A program made the translations under genes and the position numbers. Below, piece after piece: positions 17,372-25,844 of a stretch of DNA of 64,000 nucleotides. This DNA comes from Rhodoferax sp. OV413. Lineage in GTDB: Bacteria; Pseudomonadota; Gammaproteobacteria; Burkholderiales; Burkholderiaceae_C. The stretch spans positions 1,524,386 through 1,588,385 of the forward strand of contig NZ_FNJA01000001.1 of NCBI RefSeq assembly GCF_900104385.1. The letters run 5' to 3'. Under the pieces are notes generated by a model. The model worked only from the letters and a program-made list of their open reading frames with translations. It was not told the origin of the DNA and did not search any database. Positions within the stretch are counted from its first letter, which is position 1, and every line of letters starts with the position of its first letter.

Positions 17372-18688
17372 CTAAGAAGCTGGAGTGCCCGGAAAATCCA
17401 CCACTGCCTCCAGCCCGGGCTGCGCAGGCTGCAGGGTCAGACGCCCGCCATGCGCCTGAGCTACCAGACGGCACAGGTACAGGCCCAGCCCCACACCGCC
17501 GGTGCCGCGCTGGCGGGCTGCGTCGGCGCGGTAAAAAGGCTCGGCCAACTGTGCCCACTGCGCTGGCGGAACGCCCGGACCGTGGTCGCGTACCCGCAGC
17601 TGCAGGCCGGTGTCGGTGCGCTGCAAATGCACTTCGATCTGCCCCTGGCCGTGCTGGCGGGCGTTGTTCAGCAGGTTGCGCAACAGCAGGCGTAGGCGGA
17701 CCCGGTCCAGCGGCCATGGCGGCAGGTCGGGCTGCAGGTACAGCTGGATGCCTGGGTCGATGGCCATCTCGCGTACCAGTTCACGCACCAGAGCCGCCAG
17801 GTCGGTCGGCTCCAGGTGCAGGGCCGCATGCGGGCTGGCCAGGCGCTCGCTTTCCAGCAGGTCGCTGATCAGGTCGCGCATCAGCTGCAGGTCGCGCAGC
17901 AGCGGTTCGCGCAGCGGCTGCAGCTCGGCGGTTTCGGGCAGCAGCTCGGTGTTCAGCCGGGCCCGGGTCAGCGGCGAGCGCAGTTCGTGGCTGATGGCCA
18001 GCAGCAGGCCGCGCTTGGCTTCCAGCATGCCGTGGATGTCGTGCGCCATGGTGTTGATGTGCTGGGCCAGATCGCCCAGCTCGTCACGGCTTCTCTGGGG
18101 GATAGGCTGGCTGAAATCGCCCGCGCCAAAGCGCTGCGTGCCCTTGCGAATGTCTTCCAGCGGCCGCAGCAAATAGCGCACCACCGCAAAGGCCACGCCG
18201 GTCAGCAGCAGCAATATGGCCAGTGTGGTCCAGACAACGTGCTGACGCGGTTGCTGCCAATCAATATCGCCCAAACCCAGCACCACGCGGGTGCCGTCGG
18301 CGGTGGTGCGCGACAACAGATGGGTTGGGCCTTGCGCATCCTCACGCCGCTGCCACGGGCGGTTGCGTTTGTCGGGATGCGAATCCCAGTGCCCCTGCGG
18401 TCCGTCCATGCGCACCGACAACGGCAAGCGCTGCACCAGTGCCTGTGCGCGTTCGATGCTGGGCGGGCTCCCTAGCTCGGCAACCAGGTGGTCCACATAG
18501 TCCGTCACCAAGGGCACGGCCGCATCGCGCCAACCCACGGTAAAGGCTTTTTGCATGCCGACAACGAACACCGCCGACATGGTCAACGCCAGGCCCATAA
18601 ACAGCACCACCAGCCGCCAACGCAGCGAATGGCGAATGGCCTGGCCTGCGCGGCGATGCCAGCGGGCTCTTCCCTTGTTTTTAAACAT
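17372..18688 (-). CDS. Sensor histidine kinase (Cpx/Rst-like)
   Basis: A 438-residue inner-membrane kinase: membrane segments near residues 24-46 and 153-172 bracket a periplasmic domain of about 105 residues, then HAMP, the phosphoacceptor H-box ISHELRSPLTR, an N-box NLLNNARQHG and the ATP lids DHGPGVP and GVGLGLYLC. It is separated by 8 bp from the upstream response regulator, its obvious partner. A Spy/CpxP-like lipoprotein opens the unit, so envelope stress or metal sensing is likely, as in CpxA. It lacks enough distinguishing features to assign a symbol. Confidence 0.9.
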   Translation of the reverse strand: MFKNKGRARWHRRAGQAIRHSLRWRLVVLFMGLALTMSAVFVVGMQKAFTVGWRDAAVPLVTDYVDHLVAELGSPPSIERAQALVQRLPLSVRMDGPQGHWDSHPDKRNRPWQRREDAQGPTHLLSRTTADGTRVVLGLGDIDWQQPRQHVVWTTLAILLLLTGVAFAVVRYLLRPLEDIRKGTQRFGAGDFSQPIPQRSRDELGDLAQHINTMAHDIHGMLEAKRGLLLAISHELRSPLTRARLNTELLPETAELQPLREPLLRDLQLMRDLISDLLESERLASPHAALHLEPTDLAALVRELVREMAIDPGIQLYLQPDLPPWPLDRVRLRLLLRNLLNNARQHGQGQIEVHLQRTDTGLQLRVRDHGPGVPPAQWAQLAEPFYRADAARQRGTGGVGLGLYLCRLVAQAHGGRLTLQPAQPGLEAVVDFPGTPAS

Positions 18689-18696
18689 GGCTTTAG

Positions 18697-19368
18697 CTAC
18701 ACACGGCCGAGCGCCAGCGAATAGCCGGCATTGCGCCAGGTCTTGATGCAGTCCAGCGGCTCCAGCTTCTTGCGCAAGCGGCTGACCAGCAGGTCCACGG
18801 CGCGGGTCTGTAGTTCGGCCTCGTGGCCACGCAGGCGGTTCAGGATGTCGTCGCGGCCCAGCACCTTGCCAGGCTCGCGGGCCAGCAGGGTCAACAGTTC
18901 GAACTCGGTGCTGGTGAGTTCCAGTACCTCCCCTTGGCGCAGCACGCTGCGGGTGTCCAGGTGGATGTCCAGGCCGTCAAAGCGCAGGCTGGTCGCAGCG
19001 TCCGGCAGCCGCTGGCGGCGCAGCACCGTCAGCAGCCGGGCCACCAGTTCGCGCGGTTCGAAGGGCTTGGGCAGGTAGTCGTCGGCGCCCAGCTCCAGGC
19101 CGACCACCCGGTCCATCACCTCGCCGCGGGCGGTGAGCATGATGATGGGCAGCTGGCTGTCCTTGCGGATGGCACGGCACAGCGCAAAACCATCCATCTC
19201 GGGCAGCATCACGTCCAGGATCGCCGCGTCAAACCCGCCCTGGCGCAGCAAGGCCAGGCCGGCGCTGGGCGTCAGCGCACAGGCCAGGTCCAGGCCGAAG
19301 CGCTGGAAGTAAACAGCCAGCGGCCCGCCAAGCTCGGCGTCATCGTCAATCAGCAGGATTTTGGGCAT
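18697..19368 (-). CDS. OmpR-family response regulator
   Basis: 223 residues: a receiver domain with the acidic pair in LIDDD, phospho-Asp in LDVMLPEMDG and Lys in PKPF, then a winged-helix DNA-binding domain (LTSTEFELLTLLAREPGKVLGRDDIL, SRLRKKLEP). It is encoded just before its kinase. ATG 19368 (MPKILLID) is the standard start; the open frame above it runs into a family B repeat. OmpR-family proteins bind tandem direct repeats with a 10-11 bp period; exactly such a pair lies upstream of the Spy/CpxP-like gene at 20101-20120, the likely autoregulatory target. Confidence 0.9.
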   Translation of the reverse strand: MPKILLIDDDAELGGPLAVYFQRFGLDLACALTPSAGLALLRQGGFDAAILDVMLPEMDGFALCRAIRKDSQLPIIMLTARGEVMDRVVGLELGADDYLPKPFEPRELVARLLTVLRRQRLPDAATSLRFDGLDIHLDTRSVLRQGEVLELTSTEFELLTLLAREPGKVLGRDDILNRLRGHEAELQTRAVDLLVSRLRKKLEPLDCIKTWRNAGYSLALGRV

Positions 19369-19378
19369 GGTAACTACG

Positions 19379-19475
19379 CACACCCCCAGGCTGCAGTGCT
19401 GCGCATCTTTCGCCACCCCCCTTGCAGGGGGCGATGCCAGTGGCCCGGCAAAGCCGGTTCCACGGCATCTCTGGG
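19379..19475 (-). repeat. Family B intergenic repeat, copy 1
   Basis: About 97 bp. On the minus strand it runs from CCCAGAGATG to GCCTGGGGGTG and contains the hairpin CCGGC-TTT-GCCGG and a CCCCCTGCAAGGGGG core. Two similar copies lie at 24744-24842 and 40272-40370. This one separates the Spy/CpxP-like gene from its response regulator. Confidence 0.85.
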
Positions 19476-19537
19476 TGGCGTACGTTCTGTCTGAACGCTG
19501 AGAGGTGAATAGTTACTGGGCATGGCCTATTGTCATA

Positions 19538-20023
19538 TCAGCCGTGGCGGAACCGACCGCCACGGTGCTGCATGAAGTCGCGCACCTGCTGTTGCTGCGC
19601 TGGGTTCAGGGCGTCGAAGAAGTCGGCGGCGGCGGCAACCACCTCGGGGCTCTTGCTGCGCAGGGCTTCGGTCTTCTCGGTGACCAGGGCCTGGGCCTTG
19701 GCGCGGTCGAACTGCGGGCCGGCGACCAGCGCCTGGATCTCGGCGCGCGGGTCGGCTCCGCCGGCGAGCAAGGCCTTGCGCTGCTCCTGCAGCTTGTCGC
19801 TGAGCACGCCGAGCAACTGCTTCTGCTGATCGTTCAGCTCCAGCTTCTTGCCGACTTTCTCGATCATCTTGCCGCGGAACTCGGCCGAGCGCTGCTCGTT
19901 CATAGGGCCGCCCCAGCCGTGCTCCTGGCGGCCGGCGCAAGCGCTGAGCCCCCCGAGCAAAACAGTGGTGCCCAGCAGCCCGATCAGGCCGCGCTTGAGG
20001 GTTCTAGGAAGGCGAAATCGCAT
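19538..20023 (-). CDS. Spy/CpxP-family periplasmic protein, lipoprotein form
   Basis: 161 residues. The signal sequence ends in a lipobox (LGGLSACAG), so it is probably membrane-anchored, unlike soluble CpxP/Spy. The mature part is helical with two LTxxQ-like repeats (LELNDQQKQLLG, ALNPAQQQQVRDFM), the family hallmark. Such proteins act as periplasmic chaperones or as brakes on a CpxA-type kinase. The gene precedes the response regulator and kinase on the same strand, as with cpxP-cpxRA. ATG 20023 gives a good signal peptide; the frame is open up to 20056. Confidence 0.82.
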   Translation of the reverse strand: MRFRLPRTLKRGLIGLLGTTVLLGGLSACAGRQEHGWGGPMNEQRSAEFRGKMIEKVGKKLELNDQQKQLLGVLSDKLQEQRKALLAGGADPRAEIQALVAGPQFDRAKAQALVTEKTEALRSKSPEVVAAAADFFDALNPAQQQQVRDFMQHRGGRFRHG

Positions 20024-20100
20024 GGTGGTATCCGGTAGGTTGAACAAGATAGCCATGGTGCCGACACACCCGCTGCGGGTCTTCTCTGCGCGGTATCGGT

Positions 20101-20120
20101 TTATGTCGTTTTATGTCGTT
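20101..20120 (-). promoter_or_regulatory. Tandem 10-bp direct repeat, probable response-regulator site
   Basis: On the minus strand, two exact copies of AACGACATAA in tandem, 78 bp upstream of the Spy/CpxP-like start. Direct repeats one helical turn apart are the usual target of OmpR/PhoB-type dimers, and such a regulator is encoded in this operon. Binding is inferred. Confidence 0.55.
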
Positions 20121-20130
20121 CGCTATTTTT

Positions 20131-20170
20131 TGTATAGCTGCCTGCGCAGGTGGAATATGCGTGAAAGCCT
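20131..20170 (+). repeat. Family A intergenic repeat, copy 3
   Basis: Contains ATAGCTGCCTGCGCAGG, then AATATGCGTGAAAGCC. A good consensus copy, upstream of the Spy/CpxP-like operon. Confidence 0.8.
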
Positions 20171-20608
20171 GGTTTCACTCATAAACATGCAAGCAATGGC
20201 TGGAAGCTGTGACGATTCTTTACACAGATAAGTGGAGCGAAATACCGCGTATTTCTGCAGTTATTTGATAAATATGATTAGTTCAGCCCCATATTCTGGG
20301 CAACCGTCCCCTTGCATGCAAGAGAAATAGCTATCATTCGTTAACGATGCAATAAATATGATTTATTTGATAGGCCCAAGACACTTCCACCGCGGCGACA
20401 GATAGGCCAGTCGTCCCCGCTGCAGGCCTGTGGTCTGAACCTGGCAGATACGGCAAGGCTCTTTTTCAGAGCTTTTCCAGGCGTGGGCAGCACCTACAAA
20501 TGAGGCACGGGATCCGCTGTGCGGTGGGTGGTAAGGGGTTGGTATCTGAATATCCAGCCACTTGCTCGCGTGCTCCGTTGGGTGCCAAGGCCGTGGTTCA
20601 CTTTTATT

Positions 20609-20647
20609 TCAATAGCGTCTTGCGCAGGCCGTATAAGCGTAAAACCA
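20609..20647 (+). repeat. Family A intergenic repeat, copy 4
   Basis: Begins TCAATAGCGTCTTGCGCAGG and ends TAAGCGTAAAACCA. A diverged copy in the same intergenic region as copy 3. Confidence 0.65.
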
Positions 20648-20758
20648 GGTTTTTGCTCCTGTAGCAATGGTGTGCCGGCCTGGCCTTCCACGGATTGCCG
20701 CTGGATGGCGTGCCCTGCGGGCAGAACTACCACCGAATGGGGGATAAAACTATAAATG

Positions 20759-20787
20759 TTTACAAAAAGTAACACCTTATGTGATAA
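20759..20787 (+). promoter_or_regulatory. Sigma70-like promoter for the LapD-like GGDEF-EAL gene
   Basis: TTTACA at 20759-20764, a 17-bp spacer and TGATAA at 20782-20787, 40 bp upstream of the start codon at 20827. Both hexamers are near consensus in an otherwise GC-rich genome. Confidence 0.5.
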
Positions 20788-20826
20788 AACTTCGGGCATT
20801 CCAGATTCTTATGTAGCCCACCCGCC

Positions 20827-23655
20827 ATGCTCTTGATCCGAAAAGTCGTTCGCGCATGGCAGGCGTTGGGCGCCCGCACCCGTTTATTCCTGCCAATACT
20901 GGTGCTGATCGTGCCGTTCAGCGCGGCCAAATACCATTTGCTCATGGCCGCCGCAACCACCACGGCCCAGCAGCAGATCGCGCTGGAGCTGCCGCAGGTG
21001 CAGCGCTATTTGCGCGAGGTGCTGCCTCTGCCCTCGCAGCTGAACGACCTGCCCGCATTGCAGAAGCTGCTGGACACCGAGCTGCAGGCGAATCCCAACC
21101 TGGCGTCCATCCAATGGCGCTGGGGCGCACAGCAGGTGGCGGCCCACGCGCCCGATGGGCTGCGCGCGCAGTACCCCGCCTGGTTTACCCATCTGGTCAC
21201 GATTGCCCCGGTGACCGCACGCCTGGTGGTGCCGCAGCCGAACGCCGAGCCGGGTGAGCTGACGCTGCAGACCAGCACTGTCGAGTCGATCAACAGTGTG
21301 TGGCGCGTGGTGGCCGCGCAGTTCTGGGTCACCGGCATGAATATCTTCACGGTGTTCTTTCTGCTCGGGCTGATCCTGCAGGCCACCAACCGCATGCTGC
21401 GGCGAATGGCAGATGCGGCCCAGCAATTCAAAAGCGGCGCCCATGGCTTTCGCATGGCGGTGAGCGGCCCCCGCGAAGCCCGGGCCTTTGCCCAGGTGTT
21501 CAACGACATGGCCAGCGAAGTACAAAGCCTGGTGCGCACCCTGCAGCAAACCCAGGCCGCACTGCGGACCGAGAAGGAACGCGCCGAGGTCACGCTGTCC
21601 TCCATCGGTGACGGCGTGATCACCACCAACCTCGCCGGCCTGATCGAAACCAGCAACGCCATGGCCCAGCAGCTGACCGGCTGGAGCCAGCAGCAAGCCC
21701 AGGGCCGGCCGCTGGAAGAAGTGTTTGAACTGCTGGACGATGTGCACCACCTGGCCGGCAGGAACAGCCCTACCCCGCTGCACCTGACCGATGGCGTGGT
21801 GCATGCCAGCAACCAGGTGCTGCTGCAGCCCTCGGGCGAGCGCTGCGCCATCGAATACACCGCTGCCCCGATCCGCCAGACCGATGGCAGCGCCGTCGGC
21901 TGCGTGCTGGTGTTCCGCGATGTCAGCGAAAAGCACCAGCTGATCCAGGAAATCTCCTGGCAGATCGGCCACGACCTGCTGACCGGCCTGCACAACCGCG
22001 CCGCCATGCAGGAGCCCTTCAACCTAGCGATCCTGCAAGCGCGCCACCATCACAAGCTGCTGGCCGTATGCCTGCTGGACCTGGACCATTTCCAGGCCTT
22101 GAACGAACGCTACGGCGGCGCCTGCGGCGACAGCCTGCTGCAAAAAGTGGCCCTGCGGCTGGCCGCGTTTGCCGGCGACGACCACGGCCTGGCCCGCCTG
22201 GGCGGCGACGAATTTGTGCTGTTGCTTAAAGACCAGAACGATCTGGCCCAAGTCACCGAACATATTTTGCAGGTACAGACAGCGCTGTCCGCCCCCTACC
22301 TGCTGGACGGCCAAAACATCCACCTCACGGCCAGCATCGGCATCGCCATCTACCCGCGCGACGATACCCAGCTCGACGCGAACCTGGAAACCCTGCTGCG
22401 CCACGCCGACCAGGCCATGTACCAGGCCAAGCAGACCGGGCGCAACCGCTTCCATGTGTTTGACGCCCAGCACGACCAGGAGGTGCAAACCCACCACGAC
22501 CAGCGCGCGCGCATCGCCCAGGCACTGCAAGACGGCGAGCTGCGGCTGTACTACCAGCCCAAGGTCAACATGCGCACCGGCAAGATCTTCGGCATGGAGG
22601 CGCTGCTGCGCTGGCAGCACCCCGAGCAGGGCATCGTCGGCCCCTACCACTTCCTGCCGCTGGTGGAAGACACCGACCTGATCATCGACATCGGCGAATG
22701 GGTGCTGCACCAGGCGCTGCAGCAAATGCAGCTGTGGGCTGCGCAGGGCCTGCACTGGGCGGTCAGCGTCAACATTGCGGCGCGGCACTTCCAGCGCTCC
22801 AACTTCGTGGCCCGGCTCGGCGAGATCCTGGCCGGATTCCCCCAGGTGTCGCCGCACAAGCTGGAGCTGGAGATTCTGGAATCCGCCGCGCTGGAAGACG
22901 TGCAGCACATGCGCAATGTGATGGCCTCCTGCCAGCAGCTGGGCGTGCAGTTTGCGCTGGACGACTTTGGCACCGGCTACTCCTCGCTGGCCTACCTGAA
23001 GCGCCTGCCCGCCAACACCTTGAAGATCGACCAGACCTTTGTGCGCGACATGCTGGACGACCCCGACGACCTGACCCTGGTGGACGCCATCGTCGGCCTG
23101 GCCAAGGCCTTCGACCGCCGGGTCGTGGCCGAAGGGGTGGAAACCGTGGAGCACGGCCTGCTGCTGCTGCAACTGGGCTGCGACCTGGCCCAGGGCTACG
23201 GCATCTCGCGCCCCATGGCCGCCGACAGCGTGGCCCGCTGGGCCGCCAGCTATGTGCCGGCCGAAGCCTGGCGCGCCTGGGGCTCGACCCAATGGGAGCA
23301 GGCCGACTTTCCGCTGCTGCTGGCCGAGCACGACCACCGCATCTGGGTCAACCGCATCGTGGCCCAACCCGCGGCCCAGGCCGTCGCCGAAGCGCCCGCC
23401 GCCTACCCTGCCAGCTTCAGCACCTGGTATGCCCTGCGCGGCAAGTCGCTGTACGGCCACCTGCCAGCATTCATCGCGGTCGGGCCGGTGTTGCAGCGCC
23501 TGCGCACCCAGGGCATGGCGCTGCTGCGCCTGCAGATCGATGGCGAGGTGGTGTCGTTCACCGCCGGCATCGCCAGCCTGCTGGAACTGCAAAGCAGCCT
23601 GGCCAGCCACCTGGCCACCCTGCTATCGGTGGCCGCTGCCGAAAAAGCCATGTAA
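20827..23655 (+). CDS. LapD-like membrane GGDEF-EAL protein with PAS and C-terminal CZB-like domain
   Basis: A 942-residue protein. Membrane segments near residues 18-40 and 165-185 flank a periplasmic domain of the LapD/MoxY type; HAMP, PAS (about 255-370), GGDEF (motif 459-463) and EAL (motif 591-593, with DDFGTGYSSL) follow. No RxxD I-site precedes GGDEF. The last 130 residues resemble a chemoreceptor zinc-binding (CZB) domain (HDHRIWVNRIV, FSTWYALRGKSLYG, LPAFIAVGPVLQRLR), but the usual Cys and last His are not at the expected places. Probably a phosphodiesterase or dual enzyme that senses periplasmic and cytoplasmic cues. The start has only a weak ribosome site. Confidence 0.88.
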   Translation: MLLIRKVVRAWQALGARTRLFLPILVLIVPFSAAKYHLLMAAATTTAQQQIALELPQVQRYLREVLPLPSQLNDLPALQKLLDTELQANPNLASIQWRWGAQQVAAHAPDGLRAQYPAWFTHLVTIAPVTARLVVPQPNAEPGELTLQTSTVESINSVWRVVAAQFWVTGMNIFTVFFLLGLILQATNRMLRRMADAAQQFKSGAHGFRMAVSGPREARAFAQVFNDMASEVQSLVRTLQQTQAALRTEKERAEVTLSSIGDGVITTNLAGLIETSNAMAQQLTGWSQQQAQGRPLEEVFELLDDVHHLAGRNSPTPLHLTDGVVHASNQVLLQPSGERCAIEYTAAPIRQTDGSAVGCVLVFRDVSEKHQLIQEISWQIGHDLLTGLHNRAAMQEPFNLAILQARHHHKLLAVCLLDLDHFQALNERYGGACGDSLLQKVALRLAAFAGDDHGLARLGGDEFVLLLKDQNDLAQVTEHILQVQTALSAPYLLDGQNIHLTASIGIAIYPRDDTQLDANLETLLRHADQAMYQAKQTGRNRFHVFDAQHDQEVQTHHDQRARIAQALQDGELRLYYQPKVNMRTGKIFGMEALLRWQHPEQGIVGPYHFLPLVEDTDLIIDIGEWVLHQALQQMQLWAAQGLHWAVSVNIAARHFQRSNFVARLGEILAGFPQVSPHKLELEILESAALEDVQHMRNVMASCQQLGVQFALDDFGTGYSSLAYLKRLPANTLKIDQTFVRDMLDDPDDLTLVDAIVGLAKAFDRRVVAEGVETVEHGLLLLQLGCDLAQGYGISRPMAADSVARWAASYVPAEAWRAWGSTQWEQADFPLLLAEHDHRIWVNRIVAQPAAQAVAEAPAAYPASFSTWYALRGKSLYGHLPAFIAVGPVLQRLRTQGMALLRLQIDGEVVSFTAGIASLLELQSSLASHLATLLSVAAAEKAM

Positions 23656-23679
23656 GTCGGCCATTCAAAATACTATATT

Positions 23680-23720
23680 TTTGATAGCTACCAGCGCTGG
23701 TATCCATTGCACTGCAGCCA
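23680..23720 (+). repeat. Family A intergenic repeat, copy 5
   Basis: Begins TTTGATAGCTACCAGCGCTGG and ends CACTGCAGCCA. It fills the gap between two convergent genes (GGDEF-EAL and dusC). Confidence 0.65.
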
Positions 23721-23724
23721 CTTT

Positions 23725-24675
23725 TTAGCAATTATTCTGCAGCAGCCAGGCCGTCACCTTGGCCTGGTCGGTCTCGGTGCGCAGCGCCTGGAAAGCCAGC
23801 TCCGCCTCGGGGTAGCGGCGGCGCATGAAATTCAGCCATTGCTTGAGCCGGCCAGCGCGCTGGCGCGGCTCCAGCTGATTGCAAACCAGTTGCCAAAACG
23901 CACCGACCAGCGGCTGCAGGCTGCTCCACGGCAAAGGCACTGCGTCGGCCCCCGCGCCGTTCGCCCGGATGGCCAGCGCCAGACCCGGGTCGGTGACCAT
24001 GCCGCGGCCCAGCATCAGCGTGTCGCAGCCCGAGGCCTGGCGGCAGCGCAGCGCGTCGTCCAAGGTCCAGATTTCGCCGTTCGCCACCACCGGAATCTGC
24101 ACGGCAGCGCGGATATCCTGGATGCGCTCCCAGTAGGCTGGCGGGCGGTAGCCATCGGCCTTGGTGCGGGCATGCACCACCAGCTCGTCGGCGCCGGCTT
24201 CGGCAATCGCCAGCGCGCACTCCACGGCCCGGCTGTCGTCGTTGAAGCCCAGCCGCATCTTGGCCGATACCGGCTGGCCGGCCGGCACCGCGCTGCGCAC
24301 CGCGGCCACGATGCGGGCCACCAGCTCGGGCTCGTCCAACAAGGCTGCGCCGCCGCCGTGGCGGTTCACCACCTTGGCCGGACAGCCAAAATTCAGATCG
24401 ATACCGGCCGGCCCCAGCCCGGCGAGCCGTGCCGCGTTCTCGGCCAGGCACTGCGGGTCCGAGCCCAGCAGCTGGCCGCGCACCGGCACGCCGGCCAGCG
24501 TGCGGCCGCCGTTCAGCAGCTCAGGTATTACGCGGACAAACGCCCGTTCGGGCAGCAAGGTATTGGTGACGCGGATGAATTCCGACACGCAGCGGTCGAT
24601 GCCACCCACCCGCGTCAGAATGTCGCGCAGTACGAAGTCGAGCAAGCCCTCCATCGGGGCAAGGAGGAGCTGCAT
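23725..24675 (-). CDS. dusC: tRNA-dihydrouridine(16) synthase
   Basis: An FMN enzyme of 316 residues that reduces U16 in tRNA. The start MQLLLAPMEGLLDFVLRD is typical of DusC. It shows GIDLNFGCPAKVV with the catalytic Cys, VSAKMRLGF, VVHARTKADGY, and the FMN phosphate loop VVANGEIW and LMLGRG. The length suits DusC. It is convergent with the GGDEF-EAL gene. AAGGAGG-like bases just before ATG 24675 are not obvious; the start was chosen from family alignment. Confidence 0.92.
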   Translation of the reverse strand: MQLLLAPMEGLLDFVLRDILTRVGGIDRCVSEFIRVTNTLLPERAFVRVIPELLNGGRTLAGVPVRGQLLGSDPQCLAENAARLAGLGPAGIDLNFGCPAKVVNRHGGGAALLDEPELVARIVAAVRSAVPAGQPVSAKMRLGFNDDSRAVECALAIAEAGADELVVHARTKADGYRPPAYWERIQDIRAAVQIPVVANGEIWTLDDALRCRQASGCDTLMLGRGMVTDPGLALAIRANGAGADAVPLPWSSLQPLVGAFWQLVCNQLEPRQRAGRLKQWLNFMRRRYPEAELAFQALRTETDQAKVTAWLLQNNC

Positions 24676-24743
24676 CAGAGGCTATTCAACATGGGTTCAA
24701 AACCAGGCCAGCGAAGGCAATAGACGCCGACGACGCCTCTCCT

Positions 24744-24842
24744 CCCAGAGATACCACGGAACCGGCTCCGCCGGGCCGTTGGTATCGCCCCCTCCCTGCA
24801 AGGGGGTTGGCGAAAACGCGCAGCGTGTAGCCTGGGGGTGTG
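24744..24842 (+). repeat. Family B intergenic repeat, copy 2
   Basis: About 99 bp, from CCCAGAGATACCACGG to AGCCTGGGGGTGTG, with the CCGGCTCCGCCGGGCC and CCCTGCAAGGGGG inverted repeats. Its right end touches the stop of the DUF1993 gene. Confidence 0.85.
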
Positions 24843-24843
24843 C

Positions 24844-25353
24844 TCAGTAACTGCCGACAAAGTCCTTCTTGCCAACCTCAACGCCGTTGTGGCGCAGGAT
24901 GTCGTAAGCCGTGGTGGTGTGGAAGAAGAAATGCGGCAAGGTGTAGTTCAACAGGTACGAGGTACCAACAAAGGTCTTCTCGTTCGGCGTGCCCGCGCGC
25001 AGCACGATGCTGCGGTCCACACCGGCGTCGATGTCGGCAGCCGGCACGCTGTGGATGAAGGCCAGGGTCTTGGCGATGCGGGCCTGCAGGTCGGCAAAGC
25101 TGACCTCAGAGTCTTCATACGCAGGCACGTCCACACCGGCCAGGCGGGCAGCGGCGCCCTTGGCGAAGTCGGCGGCGATCTGCACCTGGCGGGTCAGCGG
25201 GAACATGTCGGGGAACAAGCGCGCCTGCAGCAGCGCGTTAGGGTCGATCTTCTTGTCGGTGGCATGGGCCTCGGCCTTGCGCAGCACGGCGCTCAGACCG
25301 CCCAGGATCTGGGTGAACAAGGGGATGGAAGCTTGGTAGAGAGAGAGGGACAT
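24844..25353 (-). CDS. DUF1993 domain-containing protein
   Basis: A 169-residue, probably cytoplasmic helical protein starting MSLSLYQASIPLFTQILGGLSAVL and ending with FFHTTTAYDILRHNGVEVGKKDF, both usual for DUF1993. The fold resembles the DinB four-helix bundle (inference), with His residues near the C-terminus that may bind metal. Function unknown. A family B repeat follows the stop directly. No clear operon partner. Confidence 0.85.
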   Translation of the reverse strand: MSLSLYQASIPLFTQILGGLSAVLRKAEAHATDKKIDPNALLQARLFPDMFPLTRQVQIAADFAKGAAARLAGVDVPAYEDSEVSFADLQARIAKTLAFIHSVPAADIDAGVDRSIVLRAGTPNEKTFVGTSYLLNYTLPHFFFHTTTAYDILRHNGVEVGKKDFVGSY

Positions 25354-25844
25354 GGGGTTTCAGGGTTGGTCAAAGAAGCAGGAGTCTACGGGGTTCTGCC
25401 TGGCCTCGGGCTGGCAGTGCCATTTGCCATGTTCGGGTGGCGTGGGGCTGCGCATAGACCCTCTTTGAAACTGCATTTTTTCGACCATACGCAGAATCAC
25501 CGGCGGGACTGCGCTGCGCCGGTATTGCTATCTTAAATATAGCTTATTGCGCTGGTTGGATAAGCGCTACAGGTCTTTTTTACTTGAAAATCCAGTAGCC
25601 GTCCACGCGACTTGGCCAGGTACAAGCACTATGCAGATTGCCGTGAGAAAGCCCACACTCGATAGGGGTCGCCTGCCGCGCCGGGGCCAGCGGCGTGCGA
25701 CACGCACAACCTAGTATGTATGCACATTCGAAATTCACGCCGATTGGTGCCAAAATGACTGAAATACGCGCTATGGATGCGTAGGGGGCGTACGCGTCAA
25801 GCGCGCTACAGATCGGTTCAAACGAGGGATAGAGGAGAGCCACC
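25354..25844. other. 491-bp intergenic region between divergent genes
   Basis: Promoter region for DUF1993 (left) and the alanine-rich protein (right). One family A repeat lies at 25536-25575. No supported gene was seen; a 99-codon minus-strand frame here overlaps the start of the alanine-rich gene and shows nothing recognisable. Confidence 0.6.
25536..25575 (+). repeat. Family A intergenic repeat, copy 6
   Basis: Begins AATATAGCTTATTGCGCTGG and ends AAGCGCTACAGGTC. A diverged copy. Confidence 0.65.

Larger units (their letters stand above)
20024..20826. other. 803-bp intergenic region between divergent genes
   Basis: Holds the upstream region of the Spy/CpxP-like operon and the promoter of the GGDEF-EAL gene. 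It contains a tandem repeat (20101-20120), two family A repeats (20131-20170, 20609-20647), an AT-rich stretch about 20200-20380 with the 12-mer ATAAATATGATT twice (20268-20279, 20352-20363) and the palindrome CGTTAACG (20339-20346). Open frames here are short, cross the repeats and show no family features; none was called. Confidence 0.6.

Noticed and set aside
20494-20799. A 101-codon minus-strand frame in the 803-bp gap
   Set aside because: It crosses a family A repeat and the promoter of the GGDEF-EAL gene, with no ribosome site or recognisable features.
22024-23610. A 528-codon minus-strand frame opposite the GGDEF-EAL gene
   Set aside because: The plus-strand reading has intact GGDEF and EAL motifs; the antisense has none.
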